From NCBI GenBank assembly GCA_041917975.1, contig JAYRWN010000454.1:1-34988 (forward strand): a stretch of 34,988 nt of DNA, written 5' to 3'. A program made the translations under genes and the position numbers. Each line of letters starts with the position of its first letter. Position 1 is the stretch's first letter. This DNA comes from JAYRWN01 sp041917975. GTDB taxonomy: Bacteria; Bacteroidota; Bacteroidia; Chitinophagales; Saprospiraceae. Under the pieces are notes generated by a model. The model had not been told where the DNA came from, did no database searches, and worked only from the letters and a program-made list of their open reading frames with translations. Shown in pieces: positions 15,983 to 25,456 of the stretch.

Positions 15983-17038
15983 ATGAGGATGCTCCGTTTT
16001 ATACTACTGAATATCGTATTCTGGACGTTGATCTTGAGTCAGGGATGTGTGGATGAGGTGAATTTAAAAATAGATCAGGACCTCCAGAAAATAACCATAG
16101 TGGGCCTGATCAGCGATAGTTTACGCGAGCACAAGATCGAAATTTTCCGCAGCGCGGTGCTGGGGTTAGGCCAGGATAATATTTATGAGCCGATCAGTCA
16201 GGCCAAAGTCACCGTACATGACGATGCGGGTACGGTAATCCCGTTTGTAGAGTCAGCGACGCCCGGCACATACAGCACCATGGTGCAAGGTGTGGCGGGA
16301 AGGCAGTATTGGCTGGAAGCAGAATTACCCGACCAGACCTTTATAAAAAGCGAGCCCGCACTGTTGCTCCCTTCCCCACCGATAGATTCACTGACCTATG
16401 AAGTGGGTAAATTCACCTTCATCAATAACTTAAGTCAATTGGTAGAGGTGGAACAAGTGTTCGTAAAAGCAAATACGCAAGTCGAGCCGGCAACAAAACA
16501 AAAATTCAGATGGCGCGTAGAAGGAGAATATGAATTTCATGAGTATGAAGGTCCTGGCAGCAAATTCTGCTGGATAAAAAATAACGTTGATTTTAATCAA
16601 CTTTACATTTTTGATGCCGAACGGCTGGGAGGGCGTGCCCTGAGTGAACAACCCGTAGCAAGTACGGATATCAATGAAAGATTTGCCTTTAAATATTGTT
16701 TTCACGTATCTCAATACGCCCTGACGGAACGAGAATTTAACTATTGGAATCAGATAAAGAGCATCATCAACATCAACGGCAGTTTATTCGACCCTCCTCC
16801 CGGCAATGTCAAAGGCAATTTATTCAGCGTCAATCAGCCTGAAGAACAGATTTTCGGTTATTTTTCGGTATGCGGTTCCAGCTTTAAGCGGCTCTTTGTA
16901 AAACCTCAGGACCTTGGATTCTCTTCTCTGCCGGGGTTTTGTCGGCGCCGATTCGGGACACCTGGGTCGCAAGAGTGCAGTGATTGCAGGATCATCCGAC
17001 ATGGAACAGCAGAAAGACCGGAGTACTGGGGCTTTTAA
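15983..17038 (+). CDS. DUF4249 family lipoprotein
   Basis: This 351-residue lipoprotein starts MRMLRFILLNIVFWTLILS and is followed by QGC, giving a lipobox SQGC with the lipidated Cys at residue 22. The following IDQDLQKITIVGLISDS and IPFVESATPGTYSTM...YWLEAELPD segments are the beta-sandwich pattern of DUF4249. A Cys-rich tail (CRRRFGT, CSDCRI) is typical of the family. It follows the TonB receptor by two bases and is almost certainly co-transcribed and functionally linked, perhaps as an accessory to the receptor. The biochemical role of the family is not established. Confidence 0.88.
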   Translation: MRMLRFILLNIVFWTLILSQGCVDEVNLKIDQDLQKITIVGLISDSLREHKIEIFRSAVLGLGQDNIYEPISQAKVTVHDDAGTVIPFVESATPGTYSTMVQGVAGRQYWLEAELPDQTFIKSEPALLLPSPPIDSLTYEVGKFTFINNLSQLVEVEQVFVKANTQVEPATKQKFRWRVEGEYEFHEYEGPGSKFCWIKNNVDFNQLYIFDAERLGGRALSEQPVASTDINERFAFKYCFHVSQYALTEREFNYWNQIKSIININGSLFDPPPGNVKGNLFSVNQPEEQIFGYFSVCGSSFKRLFVKPQDLGFSSLPGFCRRRFGTPGSQECSDCRIIRHGTAERPEYWGF

Positions 17039-17079
17039 GGATTAGGGTATATTAAATAAAATTTAATTTGTAGTTCTTA

Positions 17080-17109
17080 TTGTTTTTATGCAAATTGTAG
17101 GTATATTTG
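17080..17109 (+). promoter_or_regulatory. rplS promoter (TTG-N19-TATATTTG)
   Basis: A -33 TTG at 17080-17082, a spacer of exactly 19 bases and a -7 TAtaTTTG at 17102-17109 fit the Bacteroidota primary sigma-factor consensus. The ATG of rplS lies 22 bases downstream. Confidence 0.75.
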
Positions 17110-17131
17110 CACCTCTTAATTTAAACAGGCC

Positions 17132-17488
17132 ATGGATCTAATTAAATATGTCCACGAACAATTGACACCGGCAAAAAGCTATCCGGCCATAAAGCCGGGT
17201 GACAATATCGTCGTTAATTATAAGATTATTGAAGGAGAAAAAGAAAGAATCCAGTCTTTCCGGGGTGACGTTATTCAAATCCGTGGTGAAGGTCCAACCA
17301 AATCTTTCACTGTAAGAAAAGTTTCTAACGGTGTAGGCGTAGAAAGAATTTTTCCTTTCAGCTCACCGAACATAGTGGACATTGAGTTGCTTAAATTAGG
17401 GAAAGTGCGCCGCGCCAAATTATATTACCTGCGTGAATTATCCGGAAAAAAATCGCGGATCAAAGAAAAGAAATTAGGAAAGCAGTAA
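17132..17488 (+). CDS. rplS: 50S ribosomal protein L19
   Basis: This 118-residue protein matches bacterial L19 along its length: KPGDNIVVNYKIIEGEKERIQSF, GDVIQIRGEGPTKSFTVRK, GVGVERIFPFSSPNI and the basic KVRRAKLYYLRELSGKKSRIKE tail. L19 sits at the 30S-50S interface. In many bacteria it follows trmD and rpsP, but here it stands alone with its own consensus promoter (17080-17109) and terminator (17514-17549). Confidence 0.97.
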   Translation: MDLIKYVHEQLTPAKSYPAIKPGDNIVVNYKIIEGEKERIQSFRGDVIQIRGEGPTKSFTVRKVSNGVGVERIFPFSSPNIVDIELLKLGKVRRAKLYYLRELSGKKSRIKEKKLGKQ

Positions 17489-17513
17489 TTTATACTATTT
17501 CAAATATTGAACT

Positions 17514-17549
17514 AAAGAGGAAAGAATCATTTTTTTCCTCTTTTTTTTT
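17514..17549 (+). terminator. Rho-independent terminator of rplS
   Basis: AAAGAGGAAA (17514-17523) pairs with TTTCCTCTTT (17534-17543) around a 10-base loop and runs into a T tract ending at 17549. It lies 25 bases after the rplS stop and just before the 3' end of the convergent repeat-protein gene. Confidence 0.8.
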
Positions 17550-17555
17550 GCCTTA

Positions 17556-20500
17556 TTAATGTTTTAACCACTTTGCACTCCACACTTCATGTTGATAGGT
17601 GATGCGAACCATATATAACCCATTGGCCAAGTCATTGACCGGTATGGCGAGACGTGGTTGGAGCAGGTCATCCCAGGTGAGTTCTTTCACCACCCGACCA
17701 TTTAGGTCAAGGAGGTGAACTGCCTTCATTCCGGGTACCCACAAGGATTGATCAATAACCTCAAGTTGCAAAATATGGCTGGTGGGATTAGGGAATAAAC
17801 GCAAGGTACGGATAACGTCTTCCTGTTCGTGGATACCCACAATGCACTTGCTTCCGGTGGTCACCTTATTGATAATGATAAAATTGCTGGCAATGGAAAA
17901 ACAGTCGTTGGACAATGGTGATTGGCTGAGCAGGTTACCGACTCTACCGGTAAAACGCCCGGTATAGGTGATGCCGTAAATCCGACATTTTCCGGCCGGT
18001 AAAGAATCAAACTTAAACTGCCCGTTGTGACTGATCTGGATGATTTCCGTTCTTTCGTTGGTCAAAAAAAAGGCTGACGGGATACCGGTAACATCCGTGG
18101 TAGAAATAAGGATCGAATCGATGGCCGCATCATTGACGCAAAATTCCACCGAATCACCCAGTGAACTGGTCAAGCGTACGACCGGCGGCTCAGCTTTGAT
18201 GACTTCAATGTAGGTATTGGTCAGATCGTAACACTGGTCAGAAAAAGCGATGTTCTGAACATTATTGCCGACCCTGGCTGTAAAATTACCCTCATAGGCT
18301 ACGCCATATATCCTACATTTCCCTGGTTCGGCCGAACCAAAATCGATGCTATCCACTTGGCTTATGCGCCGGATGAAGTTAAGTGTATCTGTGACGATAT
18401 AGGCATATTTGAGGAATACACCATTAACCGGGGCCACTTTTACAAAATCAAGATTGTCATTAACTGGGCAGGTAAAAGCACGCTCAAAAGAACCATTAGA
18501 AACTAAACGGCCGGCAAATGGATTATCTCTAATGATGGGGATAAACTGATCAGAAATATCATAACAATCATTAGAAAATCGCCCCGTAAGCAAGTTTTGC
18601 CCTTTAGCCAGTGTTATATCGCCGGTGTAAGAGGCCGTCCAAACCCGAAAGGTCCCGGCTGGCAGGGTGCGAAAATCTAAGGAGTCTACGGTAGTGAGGA
18701 TATTTTGAATAATGTTCGTAGAGTTGGTTATGATGTAAGCGTTTTTAAGGTTTGCTGACCCGGTACGGGTAAATTTTAAGATAGTTGGTTGATTGGATGA
18801 CAAACAAAAAAACTGTCCTGAATTGCCATTGGCTAACACCGGCCGGCCGGCAAAAGGTATGTCTTTGACCACCTGAATAAAATTATCAGAAATGTTATAA
18901 CAGGCGTTGGAATAAGATGAAAAAAGAATATTGTCTCCTTCTTCCAAGAGGCGTGTTCCCGTGTAAGCCATGCCCCAAATCCGCAAATTACCCCGTGGTG
19001 CTTCATCAAAAGCAATCTGGTCACCTTCTATAATACGCACTATTTCGTTGACCTGATTGGTGAGCACGTAGTTAAATCTCATGGGCGCCCCGGAGTTAGT
19101 TTTTAACGTGTATATAAACGGCGTGGTGTTATTTTCACACAAAAACAAGGTAGTGTCACCGTTATTCAGGCTGATAAAACCTCCATCCGGCACCTGTCTG
19201 ATGACTAATAATCGATTGGTAGACACATCATAACAACTGGCTGCTATTTTATTAACAAACAGGGTATCTCCGATCTTCCCTACAAAATCACCTAAAAATG
19301 AGACGCCATATACATATGCTGTACCCCTACCCATATTTTCAAAGTCGATGACATTGATATCGAACAGGCGTAAAATGACGTTTTTATCGTTGGTTACCAC
19401 ATACTTCAGTGGGTTGGCTGAGGCATCCACGGAATCTAATATATAACGGTCAGGCAAGTTATCCCCCGGGCAAACAAACAAAGTATCCCCAAATCCAAGC
19501 GCGCGTATTCGTCCTCCGTCAGGCAGCATTTTATTGACCTTAACAAAACTCTGCGATAACGAATAACATGCGGTGGTGAGTGAATCCCGGAACACGTTAT
19601 CCCCTATCTGGGCTACAAAATCTCCACTATAACTAAGGTTGTAAATGAAACAGGTCCCTAAGGAAAATGACTCCAGATTAATACTATCCTTCAATGAGGT
19701 ACCTAACAAAGTGCTATCTCTTCCAACAATCAGGTAGATAGCATTAAACGATTCGCTACTATTCACACGGCGCATCACCAACCAGTCCGCTAAACCATCG
19801 GTTGGGCATACTGATACCTCCGTTTGCAACGAGGTGGTACGCACCAGTCCACCAGAAGGCTGAGCTAAATGAATAAAAACAGCATTGGATAATTCGGAAC
19901 AACCCAGGGCAGGTATGGTAGATGTCGGAGAACCAGCAGCCCAAAATAAAGTACCGCTATATGATAAACCATTAATTGAATAAAACCCACTGGGCAACCC
20001 ATTAACATCAAAGACCCCCTCTGCATTGACATCCAGGACCATAGAATCATTAGAAAGCACATAGGTGTAATGCAGATTAGAAAAATCATCTCCTACCACT
20101 CTGATGGTATCCGGCAAACTGGTATTATCACAAAAGGTGGTGTCTGTCTTGCCGGATAATAGTGTTATCCGACCACCATCTGCTTTATCTTTAAGCACTG
20201 TAATCACATTATCAGATAAAAATATGCATCCGGCATTTCTGGGTCGCACCCGGGTTACATCCTGGTTCGGTACAAAAACCAAAGTATCCTGATGCGCAGC
20301 GCCCCAAATGCGACAGGTACCAACCGGATAGGTCTCAAAGTTGATAATGCGGGAGGTACTGATAAAAAGCACACGATCCAAAAAATCGGTCACGATATAA
20401 GAATAATTAACTCTGGAAGTATCTGTAGATATAAGCCTTACAAAGTCCGGCTTTCCATCTCCCGGGCACACTCGCACTAAACGCAAGGAGTCTTCGGTCA

Positions 20501-20606
20501 TGATTTCAGACGGCCTGCATACCTGACCTTGCAGGGGCATAGACCACCCCAGGCTGATGACCAGGGCAGTTAACAGTAGAACTGGCTTGCGGAGGGGAAA
20601 TGCCAT
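17556..20606 (-). CDS. Secreted eight-repeat protein with type A (Por) sorting domain
   Basis: This 1016-residue exported protein begins with a signal peptide (residues 1-28, ending LQGQ). Residues 47-921 form eight tandem repeats of 108-112 residues (the last is 99). Each opens with a Cys (often CPxDxxPD), contains a YxxTN/YIVTD strand, a central ID/LDF...PxGxCRIYGxxYxG block, and a second Cys at repeat position 78-81 in a SxxCYDxSxNFIxV block. Residues 922-1016 are a T9SS type A domain (LRLFPNPTSHILQLEV, LLDLNGRVVKEL, LANGLYMVRITY, ending KWLKH). It should be exported by the type IX system and surface-attached or released. I do not recognise the repeat family and no function can be given. 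Confidence 0.9.
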   Translation of the reverse strand: MAFPLRKPVLLLTALVISLGWSMPLQGQVCRPSEIMTEDSLRLVRVCPGDGKPDFVRLISTDTSRVNYSYIVTDFLDRVLFISTSRIINFETYPVGTCRIWGAAHQDTLVFVPNQDVTRVRPRNAGCIFLSDNVITVLKDKADGGRITLLSGKTDTTFCDNTSLPDTIRVVGDDFSNLHYTYVLSNDSMVLDVNAEGVFDVNGLPSGFYSINGLSYSGTLFWAAGSPTSTIPALGCSELSNAVFIHLAQPSGGLVRTTSLQTEVSVCPTDGLADWLVMRRVNSSESFNAIYLIVGRDSTLLGTSLKDSINLESFSLGTCFIYNLSYSGDFVAQIGDNVFRDSLTTACYSLSQSFVKVNKMLPDGGRIRALGFGDTLFVCPGDNLPDRYILDSVDASANPLKYVVTNDKNVILRLFDINVIDFENMGRGTAYVYGVSFLGDFVGKIGDTLFVNKIAASCYDVSTNRLLVIRQVPDGGFISLNNGDTTLFLCENNTTPFIYTLKTNSGAPMRFNYVLTNQVNEIVRIIEGDQIAFDEAPRGNLRIWGMAYTGTRLLEEGDNILFSSYSNACYNISDNFIQVVKDIPFAGRPVLANGNSGQFFCLSSNQPTILKFTRTGSANLKNAYIITNSTNIIQNILTTVDSLDFRTLPAGTFRVWTASYTGDITLAKGQNLLTGRFSNDCYDISDQFIPIIRDNPFAGRLVSNGSFERAFTCPVNDNLDFVKVAPVNGVFLKYAYIVTDTLNFIRRISQVDSIDFGSAEPGKCRIYGVAYEGNFTARVGNNVQNIAFSDQCYDLTNTYIEVIKAEPPVVRLTSSLGDSVEFCVNDAAIDSILISTTDVTGIPSAFFLTNERTEIIQISHNGQFKFDSLPAGKCRIYGITYTGRFTGRVGNLLSQSPLSNDCFSIASNFIIINKVTTGSKCIVGIHEQEDVIRTLRLFPNPTSHILQLEVIDQSLWVPGMKAVHLLDLNGRVVKELTWDDLLQPRLAIPVNDLANGLYMVRITYQHEVWSAKWLKH
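17844..20468 (-). repeat. Eight coding tandem repeats (about 330 bases each)
   Basis: In protein coordinates the units are 47-158, 159-266, 267-378, 379-489, 490-600, 601-712, 713-822 and 823-921. Every unit has Cys at position 1 and a second at 78-81. The units are clearly related in protein sequence but diverged in DNA, so this is an old internal duplication and not a recent expansion. Confidence 0.85.
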
Positions 20607-20825
20607 AAATCGATTTTGTCTTATTTACTACTCGCAGAAATTTTATTATTCACAAAAATCATGCAAAAAATATTTAATATTTATCTGCGTGACTATTAAA
20701 CATTAGCCAAAGACACACCGAAGTGCTGTGGCTAAGGATATAGATCTCTGAACTGGATTAGTTCTCTTAAAAATACGAACAAAAAGGCGTACCACATTGT
20801 TTGGAATCATATTTTTTGCTAGTTC

Positions 20826-22055
20826 ATGCGTTGGTTAGTCGTATTGTCCATCTTTTTAATCATTGAGTATTATTCCTGGCAAGGGTTTAAATACTCTTCA
20901 TTTTTTAGCCAACCACCAGCCAAATCGATCGCCAGCTTCTTTTATGTGGGATTATTACTCTTGACTTACGGTTACTGGATGTCTTTTGCTTCAGGATGGG
21001 TGAGCACTTGGCCGAAAATTTGGGACACTTTAATCCGGGCATTGGTATTAATAACCCTTTTTGCCAAGTTGATTGTAGGTGGCATTATGCTCCTCGACGA
21101 TTGTCGCCGTATCCTGGTGGCTATGGCGGGTTTCATGAATATACCGGGCTCCTTTCATGCCGGACGAAGCGTCTTTTTGGCTAACACCGGGATTATCTTA
21201 GGTGGACTGCCGTTCATAGCTTTACTCTATGGGGTGGTCAGAAATGGCTATCGGTACAGAATGCACCGACATGTGGTCAAAAAATCCGGATTGCCGTCTG
21301 CCTTGAATGGTCTAAAAATTGTTCAAATCTCGGACATCCATGCCGGCAGTTTTTATCGTCAGGCTCCACTACACGACGTGGTGGCATTAATCAATGAAGA
21401 AAAACCCGATCTGGTGTTCTTTACCGGTGATCTGGTCAATAATACCGCTCCTGAAATAGTTCCTTATAAATCCATTTTTGCCAACATCCAGGCGAAATAC
21501 GGTGTATACTCCGTGCTGGGCAATCATGATTATGGTGATTATGTAGCTTGGAATAGCCCACAGGATAAAAAACAAAATCTTTTGGATTTATTTCGGCATC
21601 ATGATGAAATGGGATGGCAACTGCTTATTAATGAGCATCGTCTGCTCCAAATAAATGGCCATGATATAGCTGTAATAGGTGTCGAAAATTTTTCGGTTCA
21701 TCCACGTTTTCCCAAATACGGCAATTTAGCACAGGCTACAGCCGGTGTTCCGGATCATACCACCTTAAAAATATTACTCAGCCATGACCCGAGCCATTGG
21801 CATCATGAAGTTACCAAAAATTATTCCGATATCGACCTGACTTTATCCGGTCACACCCATGGGTTTCAATTTGGAGTAGAAATACCAGGATGGTTAAAAT
21901 GGAGTCCTGCGCAGTATATGTATAAGGAGTGGGCCGGATTGTATCAACATGGAACTCAATATTTAAATGTTAATCGCGGATTAGGTTTCCTGGGGTACCC
22001 TGGTCGTTTAGGAATCTTACCTGAAATAACCAGCATAGAACTGCAGACCGTTTGA
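20826..22055 (+). CDS. Membrane-anchored metallophosphoesterase (YkuE/YaeI-like)
   Basis: This 409-residue protein has an N-terminal membrane part with about four hydrophobic segments (3-14, 36-57, 68-90, 117-139) and a C-terminal calcineurin-like phosphoesterase domain. All metal-binding motifs are present: SDIHAGS (169-175), GDLVN (201-205), GNHDYGD (232-238), SHDPSH (319-324) and GHTHG (342-346). Related enzymes with this layout include UDP-2,3-diacylglucosamine pyrophosphatase-like and other phosphodiesterases, but the substrate cannot be told from sequence. Start ATG at 20826 gives a sensible first helix. It precedes a small lipoprotein gene that has its own promoter. Confidence 0.9.
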   Translation: MRWLVVLSIFLIIEYYSWQGFKYSSFFSQPPAKSIASFFYVGLLLLTYGYWMSFASGWVSTWPKIWDTLIRALVLITLFAKLIVGGIMLLDDCRRILVAMAGFMNIPGSFHAGRSVFLANTGIILGGLPFIALLYGVVRNGYRYRMHRHVVKKSGLPSALNGLKIVQISDIHAGSFYRQAPLHDVVALINEEKPDLVFFTGDLVNNTAPEIVPYKSIFANIQAKYGVYSVLGNHDYGDYVAWNSPQDKKQNLLDLFRHHDEMGWQLLINEHRLLQINGHDIAVIGVENFSVHPRFPKYGNLAQATAGVPDHTTLKILLSHDPSHWHHEVTKNYSDIDLTLSGHTHGFQFGVEIPGWLKWSPAQYMYKEWAGLYQHGTQYLNVNRGLGFLGYPGRLGILPEITSIELQTV

Positions 22056-22081
22056 TTATAGATAAACTTTATGCATATTTG
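22052..22081 (+). promoter_or_regulatory. Promoter of the small lipoprotein gene
   Basis: TTG at 22052-22054, a 19-base spacer and CAtaTTTG at 22074-22081 match the Bacteroidota promoter except for one base of the -7 box. The -33 element overlaps the last codons of the phosphoesterase gene. Confidence 0.55.
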
Positions 22082-22103
22082 TGCTTGGTAACTGGTAAAA
22101 TGT

Positions 22104-22469
22104 ATGTTGCGATACCTGCTCATTTTTTGTTCCATAATCATGTTGTTCAGCTCTTGTGGAAAGCAGGCCATCAAAAAGGAAAGTCTTACCGGGGAATGGG
22201 AAATAGTGGCCGCCTCAAGGAATGGTAAACCGACCGAAACTCTTAACGGGGCTATTCTACAACTCAGTCAAGACTCATTATACACGAACCTACTGGGTGA
22301 TGAAGAACGTTCCGGATATAAGTATCACAAACAACAAATCACTTCCCTCCGCTCATCAGGTGACTCGCTAATTCTTAAAGTGATGAGCCTTGACCGCGAT
22401 GTATTGCTATTGCAAACTGAAATTCAAAATTTTGTCTTTGATTTGGAATTAACCAAACGAGTGCATTAA
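22104..22469 (+). CDS. Small lipocalin-like lipoprotein, hypothetical
   Basis: This 121-residue protein begins with a lipoprotein signal (MLRYLLIFCSIIMLFSSC, lipobox FSSC, Cys18). The mature part starts LTGEWEIVAASRNGKPTE and continues with alternating beta-strand patterns (AILQLSQDSLYTN, DSLILKVMSLDRDVLLLQT), resembling the small lipocalin-like/META-type lipoproteins of Bacteroidota. No catalytic motif is present. It is predicted to be membrane-anchored in the periplasm. A promoter candidate lies just upstream. Confidence 0.75.
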   Translation: MLRYLLIFCSIIMLFSSCGKQAIKKESLTGEWEIVAASRNGKPTETLNGAILQLSQDSLYTNLLGDEERSGYKYHKQQITSLRSSGDSLILKVMSLDRDVLLLQTEIQNFVFDLELTKRVH

Positions 22470-22497
22470 GTCAAGACATAGTCGAAAAACAGCAATG

Positions 22498-22515
22498 GAC
22501 ACTTTATGGAGTGTC
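22498..22515. terminator. Weak hairpin between convergent genes
   Basis: GACACT (22498-22503) and AGTGTC (22510-22515) form a perfect 6-base stem with loop TTATGG. There is no T tract on either side, so a terminator role for the lipoprotein gene is only possible. Confidence 0.3.
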
Positions 22516-22553
22516 TGAATTGAAAAGGTAACTATTTGAGCGAAAGGTTGCAT

Positions 22554-22850
22554 TCATAGTTTAAAATGTAACCAGTCAAAGTCGCCGCCTTTGATCCAAA
22601 CAAAAATAAAAAACACAACCCAGGCTACCAGGCCAGCGCCCAAAATACCCCTGAAATACCAGCGGGGTACTTTTGATTTTTCGATGGCTTCAACAATGAT
22701 AGAGATCAGCCAGATCGTAAGAAACAGGGTTCCCAAAATTAACGATAAAAGCGTACCTGCATAGTCACTTATAAGCCAGACCATAAGCAATAGAACTGCT
22801 TCCATTAACCAGAATTCCCATAAACTTAATCGTTTTAATTCCATGGACAT
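22554..22850 (-). CDS. Small integral membrane protein, hypothetical
   Basis: This 98-residue protein has three hydrophobic segments (about 12-28, 32-52 and 67-86) with a short charged loop EAIEKSKVPRWYFRG between the second and third. An alternative ATG at 22844 would remove two residues. I recognise no family. It is transcribed divergently from topA with about 115 bases between the start codons, a region that contains the topA promoter. The hydrophobic pattern and the lack of any competing gene support it as real. Confidence 0.65.
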   Translation of the reverse strand: MSMELKRLSLWEFWLMEAVLLLMVWLISDYAGTLLSLILGTLFLTIWLISIIVEAIEKSKVPRWYFRGILGAGLVAWVVFFIFVWIKGGDFDWLHFKL

Positions 22851-22908
22851 GATCTTAAAAAATGAAACTAACGGCTAATTTCTAAAATTCCAAAAAAAAT
22901 GTGCGCAG

Positions 22909-22938
22909 TTGGTGAATAATCGAATAGTATTACATTTG
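22909..22938 (+). promoter_or_regulatory. topA promoter (TTG-N19-TACATTTG)
   Basis: TTG at 22909-22911, a spacer of 19 bases and TAcaTTTG at 22931-22938 fit the Bacteroidota consensus exactly. The topA ATG lies 28 bases downstream. Confidence 0.75.
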
Positions 22939-22966
22939 CAGGAATTTTTTGATAAAAAAACATTTG

Positions 22967-25456
22967 ATGACAAAAAACCTGCTGATCGTAGAGTCACCGG
23001 CCAAAGCGAAAACCATAGAAAAATTCTTAGGTAAAGATTTTACCGTTAAATCCAGCTTTGGTCATGTTCGCGACCTGAAGAAAGGAGATAAAGGTGTACT
23101 TATCGACAAAGGTTTTCTACCGCAATATGAAGTCTCGCCGGATAAAGCGAAAGTAGTTCAGGAGCTGACTACTTGGGTCAAAAAGACCGATGACGTATGG
23201 TTAGCCACCGACGAAGACCGTGAGGGAGAGGCTATCTCATGGCATTTGTGTGAGGTATTGAACTTAGATCCGACCAAAGCAAAACGCATTGTATTTCGAG
23301 AAATCACCAAACCGGCCATCCAAAAAGCGATCAGTAATCCGCGTAAGCTCGATCTTAACCTGGTCAATGCCCAACAAGCCCGCCGCGTACTGGATCGTCT
23401 GGTAGGATTTGAGCTTTCCGAGTTATTATGGCGTAAGGTTAAAAATAAATTATCGGCAGGAAGGGTACAATCTGTAGCGGTAAAGCTGGTCGTGGAAAAA
23501 GAACGGGAGATCAACCAGCATAAAGTCGAATCCAATTATAAAGTCAAAGCCTATTTTCCAGTACCCAATCGCACTGGAAAACTGGTAGATCTGGAAGCCA
23601 ATCTTCCCGACGCCTTTAAAAAAGAAGCTGAAGCTGCGAGTTTCTTGAAGCAACTGATAGGCGCAGAATATCACATCCAGGACATCCAGGTAAAGCCTTC
23701 GTATAAAAAACCAGCTCCGCCCTTCACTACCTCAACCCTCCAGCAGGAAGCCTCACGAAAATTAGGTTTTTCAGTAAACCGTACCATGTCAGCTGCACAA
23801 AAACTGTACGAAGCAGGTCACATCACCTATATGCGTACGGATAGTACGGCTCTAAGCGACGAAGCCCTAACCAAAATGGCTGCGGAAATAACCAGCTCCT
23901 TTGGACCTCAATATTTAAAAACCAGACAATATAAAAGCAAACAGGCGCTGGCCCAGGAGGCACACGAAGCCATCCGCCCCACCTATATGGAGGTTCAGCA
24001 TGCCGGAGGGGACCGTGATCAGAAACGGCTTTACGAGTTGATCTGGAAAAGATCCATGGCCTCTCAAATGGCCGATGCCATTCTGGAAAAAACCCAAGTG
24101 GATATCTCCATATCGTCGCTTCGCGACCGCCATTTCGAAGCTGAAGGTGAGGTTCTGAAATTTGACGGATTTCTCAAACTATATATGGAGTCCAGTGATG
24201 ATGACGAAAATGGGGAGCATAAAGGGATGTTACCACCATTGACTCCAGGCCAAAAATTGCAGCCTCGGGAAATAAAAGCCACGGAAAGATTTTCTCGTCC
24301 TCCATCACGTTATACTGAAGCGGGTCTGGTCAAACGACTCGAAGAACTGGGTATTGGAAGACCTTCCACCTATGCCCCCATCATCAGTAAGATCATGGAA
24401 AAGGAACGGGGTTATGTCATCAAAGATTCACGTCCGGGATTAGAACGCTCATACCGAGAACTTACCTTACACGGAGACAAAATCCACGAAGCTAACCTGA
24501 GTGAAATGACCGGAGCAACGATGGACCGATTATACCCATCGGATATTGGCATGGTGGTCAGCGACTTTTTGTCCCAGAATTTTGACCGTATTATGGACTA
24601 TTCCTTCACCGCAGAAATCGAAAAAGAGTTTGACCAGATTGCTGCTGATGAAATTGATTGGAAAAAAATGTTGTCGGACTTTTATTTCCCCTTTCATGAT
24701 TTGGTGGAAGACACTTTAAAAATAAGTGGCAAAGCTACTGGTGAACGTGTCCTGGGTAAAGACCCCAAGACTGGCAAGACTATTATCGCCAGGATGTCCC
24801 GTTTCGGTCCGGTCGTGCAATTGGGCAATAAAGAAGAAGGTGACGAAAAACCTGAGTTTGCATCCATCCGTAATAATCAAAGCATAGAGACTATCACTCT
24901 TGATGAGGCTCTGGAACTTTTTAAACTTCCAAAAATATTAGGGAGTCATGAAGGCGCGGAAGTCTCCGTAGGATTGGGCCGCTATGGTTGTTATGTAAAA
25001 CATGGTGACCAATTTATTACTCTCCCACGTAACGAAGATGTCCTTAAAGTGGAATTGGACCGGGCTATAGAGCTCATTCAGCAGAAAAAGGTGGAAGACG
25101 CTCCGGTTGGCTACTTCCAGGGTAAGCCGATCACCAAAGGAAAAGGCCGGTTCGGACCCTTTGTTAAATGGGATGACCTTTACGTCAATGTACCTAAAAA
25201 ATATATTTTAGACACCATCACCGAGTCTGAAGCCATCGAACTTATTGAAGCAAAACAAAAGAAAGAGGACAATCGATATATTCTTCAATGGCCGGAAGAA
25301 AAAATCAGCGTAGAAAACGGCCGTTGGGGACCATTCATCCGGTCTGGTAAAAAATTCATCACTATCCCGAAAATGGATGGTAAAAAAGTAGATGCCGAAG
25401 CAGCTAAAGCTATGACTCTAGAACAGGTGAAAGAGATCATTACTAAAGCTGGTTAA
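22967..25456 (+). CDS. topA: DNA topoisomerase I (type IA)
   Basis: This 829-residue enzyme relaxes negatively supercoiled DNA. The Toprim domain opens with NLLIVESPAKAKTIEKFLG and contains ATDEDREGEAISWHL. The DNA-binding/gate region has QQARRVLDRLVGFELS and KLSAGRVQSVAVKLV. The active-site Tyr is residue 288 in HITYMRTDS. In place of Cys4 zinc fingers, the C terminus carries three or more basic repeats of the form GRxGxxV/I...FITLP (GRYGCYVKHGD, GRFGPFVKWDD, GRWGPFIRSGK), the usual Bacteroidota arrangement. The frame begins at a TTG at 22949, but the ATG at 22967 is the natural start. Its stop overlaps lpxB's stop by four bases. Confidence 0.97.
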   Translation: MTKNLLIVESPAKAKTIEKFLGKDFTVKSSFGHVRDLKKGDKGVLIDKGFLPQYEVSPDKAKVVQELTTWVKKTDDVWLATDEDREGEAISWHLCEVLNLDPTKAKRIVFREITKPAIQKAISNPRKLDLNLVNAQQARRVLDRLVGFELSELLWRKVKNKLSAGRVQSVAVKLVVEKEREINQHKVESNYKVKAYFPVPNRTGKLVDLEANLPDAFKKEAEAASFLKQLIGAEYHIQDIQVKPSYKKPAPPFTTSTLQQEASRKLGFSVNRTMSAAQKLYEAGHITYMRTDSTALSDEALTKMAAEITSSFGPQYLKTRQYKSKQALAQEAHEAIRPTYMEVQHAGGDRDQKRLYELIWKRSMASQMADAILEKTQVDISISSLRDRHFEAEGEVLKFDGFLKLYMESSDDDENGEHKGMLPPLTPGQKLQPREIKATERFSRPPSRYTEAGLVKRLEELGIGRPSTYAPIISKIMEKERGYVIKDSRPGLERSYRELTLHGDKIHEANLSEMTGATMDRLYPSDIGMVVSDFLSQNFDRIMDYSFTAEIEKEFDQIAADEIDWKKMLSDFYFPFHDLVEDTLKISGKATGERVLGKDPKTGKTIIARMSRFGPVVQLGNKEEGDEKPEFASIRNNQSIETITLDEALELFKLPKILGSHEGAEVSVGLGRYGCYVKHGDQFITLPRNEDVLKVELDRAIELIQQKKVEDAPVGYFQGKPITKGKGRFGPFVKWDDLYVNVPKKYILDTITESEAIELIEAKQKKEDNRYILQWPEEKISVENGRWGPFIRSGKKFITIPKMDGKKVDAEAAKAMTLEQVKEIITKAG

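Noticed and set aside
13566..17038. SusC/SusD polysaccharide utilisation locus
   Set aside because: The receptor is shorter than SusC-type proteins, the partner is DUF4249 rather than SusD, and no glycoside hydrolases are nearby.
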